From the NCBI GenBank assembly GCA_016176605.1, contig JACOWW010000003.1, positions 94,138 through 150,624 on the forward strand: a stretch of DNA of 56,487 bases, in the 5' to 3' direction. How positions within the stretch are numbered: position 1 is the first letter of the stretch; the number at the start of each line of letters is the position of its first letter. The notes under the pieces are model-generated. The model was not told the origin of the DNA, did no database searches, and was given only the letters and a program-made list of their open reading frames with translations. Made by a program: the position numbers and the translations under genes. Shown here piece by piece: positions 41,139 through 49,011 of this stretch. Origin of the DNA: Candidatus Saccharimonadota bacterium. GTDB lineage: Bacteria; Patescibacteriota; Saccharimonadia; Saccharimonadales; UBA10212.

Positions 41139-42011
41139 CTAGTTTTTTTTTACGTCAGTGCCGACTTCAACGGCTGCGTCTTCGTCGGTTCTAAGATCCT
41201 CAAGCACTAAATTGGGGTTAACAGCATATCTAGTCCCTCGAGTTTGACCGATCTTTTTGATTACTTCTAAACCAGCGGCGCCATTCAATTGAGCCGATAG
41301 GCTGTTCACTGCTTTGTTGAGGGCAATTTGCGCATTTCCATTGCTACTACCAGGAGCAAAGTTAAAGGCTCGTAGCTCTTCCGCGGTTCGAGCTTTATCT
41401 CTTAAGAGCATTAATGCATTAAAGAGATATAATTCGTGGCTACTCAACACTATACTTCGCCGGCCAACTCCTAATTTATTTCCATTCAATATGGAAACGG
41501 TAATGGCAGGAGCTCCTTCTTTAAGAGCCATAGTTGGTATACGGTCTAGATCTATAATTCCGGCATAGAGGTTGTCTTTATCGACATCCTCTTCTTGTTC
41601 AGCTGCACTTGCGCCATTATCAGCGGCCGTCCCAGCTTCTGGAGTCGGGACAGGCGATCTAACGACTGGCGGTTGAGGGGGGGGTGCGACGGGGCTATGA
41701 GGTCTTTGAGAGGCGGGTTCGACAGGAACGACTGGCCTTACGAATGCAGGAGCTTCTAGAACGGGGGTAGTTCCTAGCTCCGTTACTGTTACGGGTGGCA
41801 TACCACCCAATAAATAATCACTGCCTCTTGAAACTCTGATCAATTGCTCGCCCAGTTTGGCTATTCTTCCTCGATACTCTCCATCTAGCAAGTCAACATT
41901 CTGTGCTACTTCAGCCAGCTCTAATTCAACAGCATGCGCTACATCAGCCAAGGCGCGTTCTATAGCAACATCAATACTGGAGGGGCGTAATTCTCCTGAT
42001 TCTCCTGTCAT
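41139..42011 (-). CDS. OmpR-type winged-helix protein with Pro-rich linker, 290 aa
   Basis: N-terminal ~65 residues are helical (possible coiled coil); ~75-145 are Pro/Val-rich; ~175-275 resemble a transcriptional-regulator C-type winged helix: VLSSHELYLFNALMLLRDKA, RTAEELRAF, LNKAVNSLSAQLNGAAGLEV, GTRYAVNP. No receiver domain is present. First gene of the sigma-helicase operon; the sigma start is 30 nt downstream. Confidence 0.65.
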   Translation of the reverse strand: MTGESGELRPSSIDVAIERALADVAHAVELELAEVAQNVDLLDGEYRGRIAKLGEQLIRVSRGSDYLLGGMPPVTVTELGTTPVLEAPAFVRPVVPVEPASQRPHSPVAPPPQPPVVRSPVPTPEAGTAADNGASAAEQEEDVDKDNLYAGIIDLDRIPTMALKEGAPAITVSILNGNKLGVGRRSIVLSSHELYLFNALMLLRDKARTAEELRAFNFAPGSSNGNAQIALNKAVNSLSAQLNGAAGLEVIKKIGQTRGTRYAVNPNLVLEDLRTDEDAAVEVGTDVKKN

Positions 42012-42077
42012 ATCGTCCTAATTATTACACATTAACTGTAATTTAGCAAGACGTGAGCGCACAAGAGTAGCGGTTTC

Positions 42078-43724
42078 TTAGTAATCCATGCCCATCCCAC
42101 CTGAAGGTGGAACGGCGGGAGGGGTTTTTTCGGGGACGTCATTCACTAACGCGCCCATGGTCATGGCTGTGCCGGCGATAGAAACAGCGTTTTGAATAGC
42201 CTCTTTAATAACTCGAGTTGGGTCAACTATTCCTGAGACTTTTAAGTCTACAAGTTTGCCCGGGTTATTAACATCTATGCCAAAACCATCTTTTTTCTGT
42301 ATTTGAGGCAGCCATTCATCCGGATTGATGCCGGAATTGTCCATTAAAATACGGAATGGCTGCTCAAGAGCCTTAACAAGTAAATGACGGCCCGGGTCAA
42401 CATAGTCAACTATGCTCGATTTATCATCACCGAAAATTTTTCCAAGGTTAAGAAGGGTTACGCCGCCTCCGGCTACAACGCCTTCTTCAAGCGCTGATTT
42501 CACTGATGCCACAGCGTCGTCAACCCGAAACTTTTTTTCTTCAATTTCGGTTTCGGTAGCGCCGCCGACTTTAATAACGGCTACTTTGCCGCTTAGCGCG
42601 GCGCGGCGTTTTTCCAGATTTTCTTTGTCGTATTCGCTGGTGGCGGCCTCGATTTGTTTATTGATTTGATCAATACGCGCCTTGACGGCGGTGCTTGTAC
42701 CGGCGCCCTCAATAATGGTTGTTTCATCTTTGGTAGCAATGACCTTGCGGGCCGAGCCCAAAACACTGACATCGGCATTTTCGAACGTCAGGCCCCGCTC
42801 TTCGGTAATTACGTCGCCGCCGGTTAAAATAGCGATATCTTCCAAAATTTCGGCTCTTCGGTCGCCAAAAGCCGGGGCCTTGATGGCAACGGTATTAAAC
42901 ACGCCCTTTAGGCGGTTCAAGATCAATGTGCCAAGTGCTTCGCCTTCCACATCTTCAGCGATTAATACCAGGTCTTTCTTGCCTGATTGAGCCAGTTTTT
43001 CCAGCATCGGCAAAAATTCCTGGATGGAACTGATTTTTTGATCTGTAATCAAAATGGCTGGTTTATCATAGACGGCTTCCATGCGCGAAGTGTCGGTAAC
43101 CATGTAGGGGCTGACATAGCCGCGGTCCATGGTAAAGCCTTCCACTACTTCGCTTTCCAGCGCCAGGCCTTGGCCTTCCTCGACTGTTACGACACCGTCT
43201 TTGCCGACACTTTCCATTACCTCGGCAATCAAGTTACCGATTTCGCTGTCGCCGGCAGAAATTGTAGCCACTTCGGCGACGCGGCTCTTTTTACTGCCGA
43301 TGTTTTCGCTCATACCGCCCAGTTTAGCCAGCACGTCTTGCGCCGCTTTTTCCAAACCTTTGCGCAGCTGCATCGGGTTGTGCCCGGCGGCAATCAATTT
43401 GTTGGCTTCGTTCAAAATGTGGTAGGTCAGAATCGTAACGGTCGTAGTGCCATCGCCAGCGACGTCGTTCATTTTACTGGCGGCCTGTTTTATAAGTTCG
43501 GCGCCGACTTTGTAGCCCAGTGTTTCGTCATCGACATCATCAATGTCTACGCCTTTGGCCACGTTTACCCCATCATGTGTGACCGTCGGGTTACCATAGC
43601 TTTTGCTAAGTACTACGTTGCGGCCTTTGGGGCCCATGGTGGTCTTTACGGCGTTATATAAAATTTCGGCTCCACTCAAGATCCGGCGGCGGGCATCATC
43701 GTCATAAAAAACTTTCTTTCCCAT
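42078..43724 (-). CDS. groEL: Chaperonin GroEL
   Basis: 548 residues. TMGPKGRNVVLSKSYGNPTV, NDVAGDGTTTVTIL, GFTMDRGYVSPYM, VVAGGGVTLLN and a shortened GGM tail ending GGMGMDY identify GroEL. AAGGAG before the ATG at 43724. Follows groES with a 135-nt repeat spacer; under the CIRCE promoter upstream of groES. Confidence 0.97.
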   Translation of the reverse strand: MGKKVFYDDDARRRILSGAEILYNAVKTTMGPKGRNVVLSKSYGNPTVTHDGVNVAKGVDIDDVDDETLGYKVGAELIKQAASKMNDVAGDGTTTVTILTYHILNEANKLIAAGHNPMQLRKGLEKAAQDVLAKLGGMSENIGSKKSRVAEVATISAGDSEIGNLIAEVMESVGKDGVVTVEEGQGLALESEVVEGFTMDRGYVSPYMVTDTSRMEAVYDKPAILITDQKISSIQEFLPMLEKLAQSGKKDLVLIAEDVEGEALGTLILNRLKGVFNTVAIKAPAFGDRRAEILEDIAILTGGDVITEERGLTFENADVSVLGSARKVIATKDETTIIEGAGTSTAVKARIDQINKQIEAATSEYDKENLEKRRAALSGKVAVIKVGGATETEIEEKKFRVDDAVASVKSALEEGVVAGGGVTLLNLGKIFGDDKSSIVDYVDPGRHLLVKALEQPFRILMDNSGINPDEWLPQIQKKDGFGIDVNNPGKLVDLKVSGIVDPTRVIKEAIQNAVSIAGTAMTMGALVNDVPEKTPPAVPPSGGMGMDY

Positions 43725-43739
43725 CAATTTAACTCCTTC

Positions 43740-43858
43740 GTCGTTAATGTTAACCGTTTACCATTTACCGTTTCCCGTGCGTTTACCGTGATCCGTTTAC
43801 CATTAACAGCTAATGGATAATGTATGGTGAATTGTGAATGGTTCATGGTTAATGGCTG
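43740..43858. repeat. Word-like repeat between groES and groEL
   Basis: 'gtttaccattaac', 'ccgtttaccgt' and 'ggtgaattgtgaatgg' words. The same words fill 3920-4030, nearly 40 kb away, so this family is dispersed. Confidence 0.6.
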
Positions 43859-43859
43859 G

Positions 43860-44126
43860 CTACTTAACTGTAGCAAGCACGTCTTCTTCTTTTACTAAAA
43901 TATATTCGGTGCCGTCTACCTTCAGCTCAGTCGTGCTGTAGCTCTTGTAGACAATCCGGTCGCCGGCTTTGACGTCTTTGACCTTTTTGCCAACCTTTAA
44001 GACCTTGGCGATCATGGGTTTCTCTGCCGCCTTGTCAGGCAAATAAAGGCCGCTCGCGGTTTTAGTAACGGCTTCTTCTTGCTCGGCAACCACCCAATCA
44101 GCCAATGGCTGCAGTTTCACTGACAT
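43860..44126 (-). CDS. groES: Co-chaperonin GroES
   Basis: 88 residues, close to normal. KLQPLADWVVAEQEEAVTKT, the mobile loop SGLYLPDKA, and GDRIVYKSYSTTEL...EYILVKEEDVLA are diagnostic. AAAGGAG 8 nt before the ATG. Confidence 0.96.
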   Translation of the reverse strand: MSVKLQPLADWVVAEQEEAVTKTASGLYLPDKAAEKPMIAKVLKVGKKVKDVKAGDRIVYKSYSTTELKVDGTEYILVKEEDVLATVK

Positions 44127-44213
44127 AAAAAAACTCCTTTCAGTCGTTTTTAGCCTCTAGCCGTTAGCACTCAGCTCTTAGCTATGTGCTAGGAGCTACA
44201 CGCTATGCACTAT

Positions 44214-44251
44214 TTAGCACTCATAATACCCGAGTGCCAAAAGTAAATCAA
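44214..44251 (-). promoter_or_regulatory. CIRCE operator overlapping the groES promoter
   Basis: TTAGCACTC (44214-44222), 9-nt spacer, GAGTGCCAA (44232-44240): the HrcA-binding CIRCE element with one mismatch. On the minus strand, -35 TTGATT (44246-44251) and -10 TATTAT (44223-44228) are 17 nt apart, and the -10 lies inside the CIRCE spacer, so HrcA would block initiation. hrcA is not in the window. A second TTAGCACTC at 44164-44172 has no proper partner. Confidence 0.85.
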
Positions 44252-44265
44252 GATATTTTTTGACA

Positions 44266-44346
44266 AACAAAAAACCACCTTCAAAGTGGGAAAAATCCGG
44301 CAACAAGCGCGGATGGCGGGGGCGGCTGGTAAGAGCCGCCCCCGCC
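44266..44346 (-). terminator. Terminator(s) of the GC-rich 44415 gene
   Basis: On the minus strand a 13-bp GC hairpin (44315-44327 with 44334-44346) is followed by CCAC...GTGG (44275-44289) and a run of T. A two-step intrinsic terminator. Confidence 0.7.
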
Positions 44347-44414
44347 TGCTCACCCATTCAGCCGGAGCCAGGGAGGGCTCGACGACTGCGAGCCAGGAGG
44401 GTCGGGTGAGGACG

Positions 44415-44939
44415 TCAGGTCGCGATGAGCTGGTTGCTGACCAAGAGGTCGTTGAGTCCGAGTTCCACCGCTAGGTGGAAATCACCAACCTCGGGGTCAC
44501 TTGCGAGCTTCATGACATCAGCCGCGAGGAACTTGGGCTGACGAAGCACCTGACGCGCCCAACGCTCTTGGCTCATACCGTCAGCGATGATCGCGACCTG
44601 CCGGCGGGCATGTCGCTTGGTGAGCTCACGGGCGTCTTCGCCTGCACGCTCAGTGAGGTACTCGCTGATGTCGTCGCGATCCTCTCCCAGAAGAAGTTGC
44701 TCATCCGGATCGAGCTCGTCGCGTAGGGCTGCAGCGAGCTCAGCCGAACGAGGTGATCCGAACTTCTTCCTCGCGTGCGAGGGCTGCCACCACGGGCGCA
44801 CAGCGCGCTCGTTCCGTTCGCGAACGGTCTTACTCACGAACCGTCCGCGGTCCCGGCGGCTGCGCCGACGCCGGTCGTGCTTAACCTGCTTGGGGTAAAC
44901 CAGCACTTGCGGTGATGCAGCGATAGCCAAAGTGGCCAT
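44415..44939 (-). CDS. GC-rich basic/acidic two-part protein, 174 aa, unknown
   Basis: Start at ATG 44939 after AAAGGAGGG. The N-terminal 65 residues are Arg-rich (KHDRRRRSRRDRGRFVSKTV), the remainder is acidic and helical (LRDELDPDEQLLLGEDRDDI, AVELGLNDLLVSNQ). No family recognised. Codon use (CGC, CTC, GAG, GTC, AAG) and GC content far exceed the neighbours, consistent with acquisition from a high-GC genome such as an actinobacterial host. It has its own promoter, a ~160-nt structured leader and a strong terminator, so it is probably well expressed. Confidence 0.7.
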   Translation of the reverse strand: MATLAIAASPQVLVYPKQVKHDRRRRSRRDRGRFVSKTVRERNERAVRPWWQPSHARKKFGSPRSAELAAALRDELDPDEQLLLGEDRDDISEYLTERAGEDARELTKRHARRQVAIIADGMSQERWARQVLRQPKFLAADVMKLASDPEVGDFHLAVELGLNDLLVSNQLIAT

Positions 44940-44956
44940 CGTTCCCTCCTTTCGAG
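44940..44956 (-). promoter_or_regulatory. Shine-Dalgarno in a small hairpin
   Basis: CCCTC-gaaag-GAGGG holds the AAAGGAGGG of the 44415 gene in a 5-bp stem; could limit translation unless opened. Confidence 0.4.
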
Positions 44957-45108
44957 GGTTGGGGGATAGAAAACTTGTTGCCAGATTGTAATTCAGAGCA
45001 CTCAATCGCTTTTAAAGCGAAAGGGCTCCTACCTGGCCACGTGAATGGACAGATAGAAACCCTCTAGAATTTTTATTTCATAACTCTCGGTTCTTTAGTT
45101 CCTCTACA

Positions 45109-45136
45109 AGCTTACCATAAGTGCTTTCTTTGTCAA
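45109..45136 (-). promoter_or_regulatory. Promoter of the 44415 gene
   Basis: -35 TTGACA (45131-45136), 16-nt spacer, -10 TAAGCT (45109-45114) on the minus strand. Predicted leader of ~160 nt contains the hairpin TCGCTTTTAAAGCGA. The rest of 44957-45259 holds only this leader and a palindrome. Confidence 0.5.
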
Positions 45137-45217
45137 GAGGCTAACTTACTACAGCAGTACCCGCAAAAAATACAAAGCCTATTTTAGAATTCCGCAAGTC
45201 GGGCGGTGGCGTTAATT

Positions 45218-45245
45218 GTTCTGTAGTTCTGCAGAACTACAGAAC
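45218..45245. repeat. Perfect 28-nt palindrome centred on TTCTGCAGAA (copy 2)
   Basis: GTTCTGTAGTTCTG followed by its reverse complement, 15 nt after the ATPase stop. Shares the AGTTCTGCAGAA centre and the length with 21863-21890. Confidence 0.6.
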
Positions 45246-45259
45246 TTCATCTGATTCAT

Positions 45260-46393
45260 CTAATCAATGTGGCTAGGTAATGTTTTTTTGTTAAGGAGTT
45301 CTACCTCAATATCAGGGAACTTTTCACGGAAATATTTGGGCGCTGAAAATTTTCCGTCGTTCAATTGGCATTCGAAGGCCCGCCACTTCCCGGATTGGCT
45401 CTCGACCAAATCCACCTTACCGTATATTCCGCGCCAATAATACATATCAACAAATTCCTGATTATTAAAATGAAGCTTGCGGCGCTCGTTAATACAGAGG
45501 GATTCCCAAAGCGCCCCAACATCAGGCCGCAACGGGGGTTCATTAAAATTATTAATCAAAGCGTTACGTACCCCCAAATCGTAAAAATAAACCTTACGTT
45601 TTCGATTGCTGAGTTGTGTGCGCTGGTTGCCTGTCAGCGCCGGCATCCGCCAGACAACGAAAGATTGCTCCAGGAGTGTAATATAGCGCGCCACCGTCTC
45701 CAATTTGACCCCTAAAAGCACGCCCAGCTCGTGATATGAGACTTCATTTCCTGTCTGTAAAGACAGTGCCTGAAGCAAACGCGGCAACAATTGTTGTTGA
45801 CGCACCTCTACCAATTCCAGTGTATCTTTATAAACATACTGTGAGGCGATAGTCATTAGTTCTTGTTCAGCAGCTTTAGCGCTCATTTCAAAAATGTGAG
45901 GGTAGCCGCCGTAGCGCATCAGCTTTTCGTATACGCCCTCAAGCTGCCTGGGCTGATAGCCAAAGTGGTCTTTTACTTCGGTTAACGATAACGGCATCAG
46001 GTGCATTTCAATTGATCGACCGGTAAGCGGTTCCTTGATTTTGTTAGCCAAATCAAATGAAGAGCTGCCGGTAGCGATAATGTTAAGCTCCGGGTGAGCG
46101 TCAATTAGAATCTTTAAGGTCAGTCCGATGTTCTCTACTCGCTGAGCTTCATCGATCACAATCAATTTAGCCTGACCAACCACTTGTTCGAGACTGGCTA
46201 GGCTGTAAGGAGTAAGATCGCGCCTGGTTTGGAGCTCATCGCAGTTCAAATATAGCTGCTGGTTTTTGGGAGCGTCACTTAGGACTTTTTTCACCAGCGT
46301 TGTTTTACCTATCCGGCGCGGTCCGTAAACGATTATGACTCTTCCCCTGTTGAGTGAATCACGGATATTTTTCTCTAGTTTTCTAGGTATCAT
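45260..46393 (-). CDS. AAA ATPase with DUF4143 domain
   Basis: 377 residues. Walker A YGPRRIGKTTLVKK, Walker B KLIVIDEAQRV, sensor IIATGSSSFDL, then the DUF4143 C-terminal domain (VARYITLLEQSFVVWRMPAL, KVYFYDLGVRNALI). A widespread family of unknown function in accessory regions. TATTAT lies exactly 6 nt before the ATG. Confidence 0.9.
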   Translation of the reverse strand: MIPRKLEKNIRDSLNRGRVIIVYGPRRIGKTTLVKKVLSDAPKNQQLYLNCDELQTRRDLTPYSLASLEQVVGQAKLIVIDEAQRVENIGLTLKILIDAHPELNIIATGSSSFDLANKIKEPLTGRSIEMHLMPLSLTEVKDHFGYQPRQLEGVYEKLMRYGGYPHIFEMSAKAAEQELMTIASQYVYKDTLELVEVRQQQLLPRLLQALSLQTGNEVSYHELGVLLGVKLETVARYITLLEQSFVVWRMPALTGNQRTQLSNRKRKVYFYDLGVRNALINNFNEPPLRPDVGALWESLCINERRKLHFNNQEFVDMYYWRGIYGKVDLVESQSGKWRAFECQLNDGKFSAPKYFREKFPDIEVELLNKKTLPSHID

Positions 46394-46485
46394 GCAGGGA
46401 TAATAGCATAAATAATTCCACCGTGCAAGAGATATTTATGCAATTATCTCTATTATATTAGGGATAATTAAACGATTATCTACAT

Positions 46486-47982
46486 TTACTTCTTTAAGCT
46501 CTGACGTAGAGCTGCTTTGGTGATACCAATTTCGTCCCAGGGGTGTTCACCATCGGCCCGCTCAATCGTTTTTTCATGGCCTTTGCCCAGCAGCAAAACG
46601 GTATCACCTTTTTGGGCGCGCGAAAGGCTGAATTTAATCGCCTCCGTGCGGTCGTGGACTAAAAACAGGTCTTTGTCACGGACTTTGCCGGCTTTTTCCA
46701 CGCCAGCGGCAATAGAATCGAGAATTTCCACGCCCGGTGTATCACGATCGTCCTCCTCGGTTAAAACCACCTCGTCGGCATATTTACCAGCCAGCTCGCC
46801 CTGCACTGGCCGCTTGAGTTTGTCGCGCTGGCCGCCGGCCGAACCAAACATAACTATCAATTTCCCAGACCCGCGCATCGCCTTGCCCTGCCTGCCTGCA
46901 GAGCCGGCAGTACCGGCAGACTCTTGGCGCATTGCTGTGTCAGTAACGCTCTGTCGCTCGCTTACCGTACCATCTGCATGGCTCACTCGCTCCTCGCTAC
47001 TTCCTTGCACTGCATCCAAGTGCGAGGCTCTGGAACCTTTCATTACTTCTCTCAGGTCTTTGAACAATTTTTCGAAGCTGTCCGGGGTATGAGCGTAATC
47101 CACCACCACGCCAAAATCCTGGCCTTCGTCAATTGATGTCATGCGCCCCTCGACGCTGTCTAGCGCGGCAATGCCCTGCTCTATCTGCTTGGGCTCCAGA
47201 CCCAGTACCATGCCGACTCCTACCGCCGCCAAGGTGTTATAAACATTAAAACTGCCCGGCAAATTAGTCCTTACTTGCAAGGCTCGGCCTTGCAACAAGG
47301 CCGAGCCTTGCAAAGCCACTGTGAAATTGCTGCCTGATGGCGTCATTTTTATATCTTTTGCCCGCATGTCGCCCTTTTTTATTCCGTAAGTAATGGGTTT
47401 GGCAATATCAGAAATAAACAGTTCAGCACTTGGGTCCTCAGCATTGATAACCCCTGCTCGCAAGCCCTTTTTATTACGGTTTGCTATCTTGAAAAGCTGG
47501 CGTTTGGCGTCGCGGTAATTTTTGAACGTGTTGTGATAATCCAGGTGCTCGTGCGTCACATTGGTCATTACAGCTATTGAGTACGGCATGCCCCACACGC
47601 GGTTTTGGGCCAAGGCGTGGCTGGTTGTCTCCAGGACTAACCATTCAGCCCCTTCTCTCTTGAACCATTTCAGCCGCCTCATCAGTTCCGGCACAGTCAC
47701 ATTAGTCATGTGATGGATTTGCGGCCTGATGTTATTTCCTACCCCGTAGCCGACAGTCGTCATCAGCCCTACATTGTAGCCGGCCTCGACCATCATCCGA
47801 TGAATTAAAAAACAGGTTGAAGTTTTGCCGTTAGTGCCCGTAACACCGATAACTTTTAGTCCGCTGGCCGGAAAACCGTTCAAGGTATTAAAAAGCACTG
47901 CCTCACCCAAATGCCCGTATGGTTCAATTCTCCTAAAGAGTTTTTTAGGAATCAGCTTCTTGACTACCGTACGCAGGCCCAT
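46486..47982 (-). CDS. MurE-like Mur ligase
   Basis: 498 residues. P-loop VIGVTGTNGKTST, LETTSHAL, TNVTHEHLDYH and the Mur C-terminal domain (VDYAHTPDSFEKL, VMFGSAGGQRDKLKRP, VLLLGKGHE) identify a UDP-MurNAc-tripeptide synthetase relative. The N-terminal UDP-binding domain is reduced to ~40 residues. The DNPR specificity motif position reads TEEDDRDTPG, so the added amino acid is unclear. Two inserts: residues ~224-236 from an inverted repeat (47275-47313) and ~315-370 (Ser/Gly/Arg-rich). TAAAAT lies exactly 6 nt before the ATG. Confidence 0.85.
   Translation of the reverse strand: MGLRTVVKKLIPKKLFRRIEPYGHLGEAVLFNTLNGFPASGLKVIGVTGTNGKTSTCFLIHRMMVEAGYNVGLMTTVGYGVGNNIRPQIHHMTNVTVPELMRRLKWFKREGAEWLVLETTSHALAQNRVWGMPYSIAVMTNVTHEHLDYHNTFKNYRDAKRQLFKIANRNKKGLRAGVINAEDPSAELFISDIAKPITYGIKKGDMRAKDIKMTPSGSNFTVALQGSALLQGRALQVRTNLPGSFNVYNTLAAVGVGMVLGLEPKQIEQGIAALDSVEGRMTSIDEGQDFGVVVDYAHTPDSFEKLFKDLREVMKGSRASHLDAVQGSSEERVSHADGTVSERQSVTDTAMRQESAGTAGSAGRQGKAMRGSGKLIVMFGSAGGQRDKLKRPVQGELAGKYADEVVLTEEDDRDTPGVEILDSIAAGVEKAGKVRDKDLFLVHDRTEAIKFSLSRAQKGDTVLLLGKGHEKTIERADGEHPWDEIGITKAALRQSLKK
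47275..47313. repeat. In-frame 18-bp inverted repeat in the murE-like gene
   Basis: TTGCAAGGCTCGGCCTTG (47275-47292), 3-nt loop, perfect complement (47296-47313). Read as L-Q-G-S-A-L-L-Q-G-R-A-L-Q in the central domain. Confidence 0.85.
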
Positions 47983-48027
47983 ACGGCTATTTTAACAGCA
48001 GATTGAGTACGTCTGTTAAGTTAGCTG

Positions 48028-48951
48028 CTACTCAATTCTCATATCTTTTTGTATTTGGTCAGCTAGACGTAAGGAGTAGTAGGCCTGGCTCATGGCGCGA
48101 TTATATTGCTCATAATCAATTGATTCCCACTCATATCCGGCCTTCATTCTCTGTCGGGCTTCAATGTACTGGCGCATATAGCTGCTTAATTCCATGACGA
48201 TCATGTCTATAACTTCTTCGGATTTTAGTACTTTAGGCCTTTTTTTATTACCCTTACCTCCCAGAAATTCTCTTAGATCTTTCAGAGCCGGTTCCTCTTG
48301 CAACACATATGCCAACCGTATGATGTTTTGTTGCTTCGGCGTCGGACCTACCATCATCGAGAAAAGTTGGTCTTCGTCGATTTTTATACGCCTTAAATAA
48401 GCCAACCCTTCACTTTTCTGTTCAGTACGTAATTTATCTAGATCAACTCCTCTGGCTGGCTTGCTCGGATTGTCTGGAGGCTGGAGTTGCGCCATTAACC
48501 TAGCTGCTGTGACCGGTTCAGAGCCGAGTTTTTGCCACACTTTTTTCGCTGTATCAAAATACAGGCTTTCCGCCCTGTACTTATCGAGTTGTAAGAGAAC
48601 TTCTGGTCTTAGATTCTCTATTTGAGCTAAAGTGATATTTCTTGGATCTGCCAAACCCAGCCGAGCCCATACTGTCTTAAGACCACCAGCGAACGCTTCA
48701 AGGGACTGTTCGCTCAGTTCGGGCAAAATTCCTGCTTCACCGCCGGTTTCCGTCAGATACTGCTCTTCGACAGTTGGCGGTTCAAGCTTGCCTGTGCGTC
48801 TTAACTCTTGATCAAAACGTTCAAGATCAGCCAGAACATCCTCAACCGATGTTTCGTCCACCTCTTCTATTTCAGGAATGTCCGACCCTTCTTCCTCCGA
48901 AAAGTGCAAAAAGTCATCAGGTAGTTCGGGAAAATGATTGTGGTGGATCAT
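48028..48951 (-). CDS. Hypothetical acidic helical protein, 307 aa
   Basis: No recognised family. Very acidic N-terminus (FSEEEGSDIPEIEEVDETSV), then helices; a Lys/Arg patch GGKGNKKRPKVLKSEEVIDM and a C-terminal helical bundle with QYIEARQRMKAGYEWE. No membrane segment. TATAAT lies 9 nt before the ATG. Divergent from tsaD. Confidence 0.7.
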   Translation of the reverse strand: MIHHNHFPELPDDFLHFSEEEGSDIPEIEEVDETSVEDVLADLERFDQELRRTGKLEPPTVEEQYLTETGGEAGILPELSEQSLEAFAGGLKTVWARLGLADPRNITLAQIENLRPEVLLQLDKYRAESLYFDTAKKVWQKLGSEPVTAARLMAQLQPPDNPSKPARGVDLDKLRTEQKSEGLAYLRRIKIDEDQLFSMMVGPTPKQQNIIRLAYVLQEEPALKDLREFLGGKGNKKRPKVLKSEEVIDMIVMELSSYMRQYIEARQRMKAGYEWESIDYEQYNRAMSQAYYSLRLADQIQKDMRIE

Positions 48952-49011
48952 ATAAGAACTATTATATCACAATATTCTCTGTTAGGCAACGGCTAGTGCT
49001 ACAATAAGCCT

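Noticed and set aside
42987-43661. 224-codon frame opposite groEL
   Set aside because: Antisense shadow of a conserved gene; no start signal or homology.
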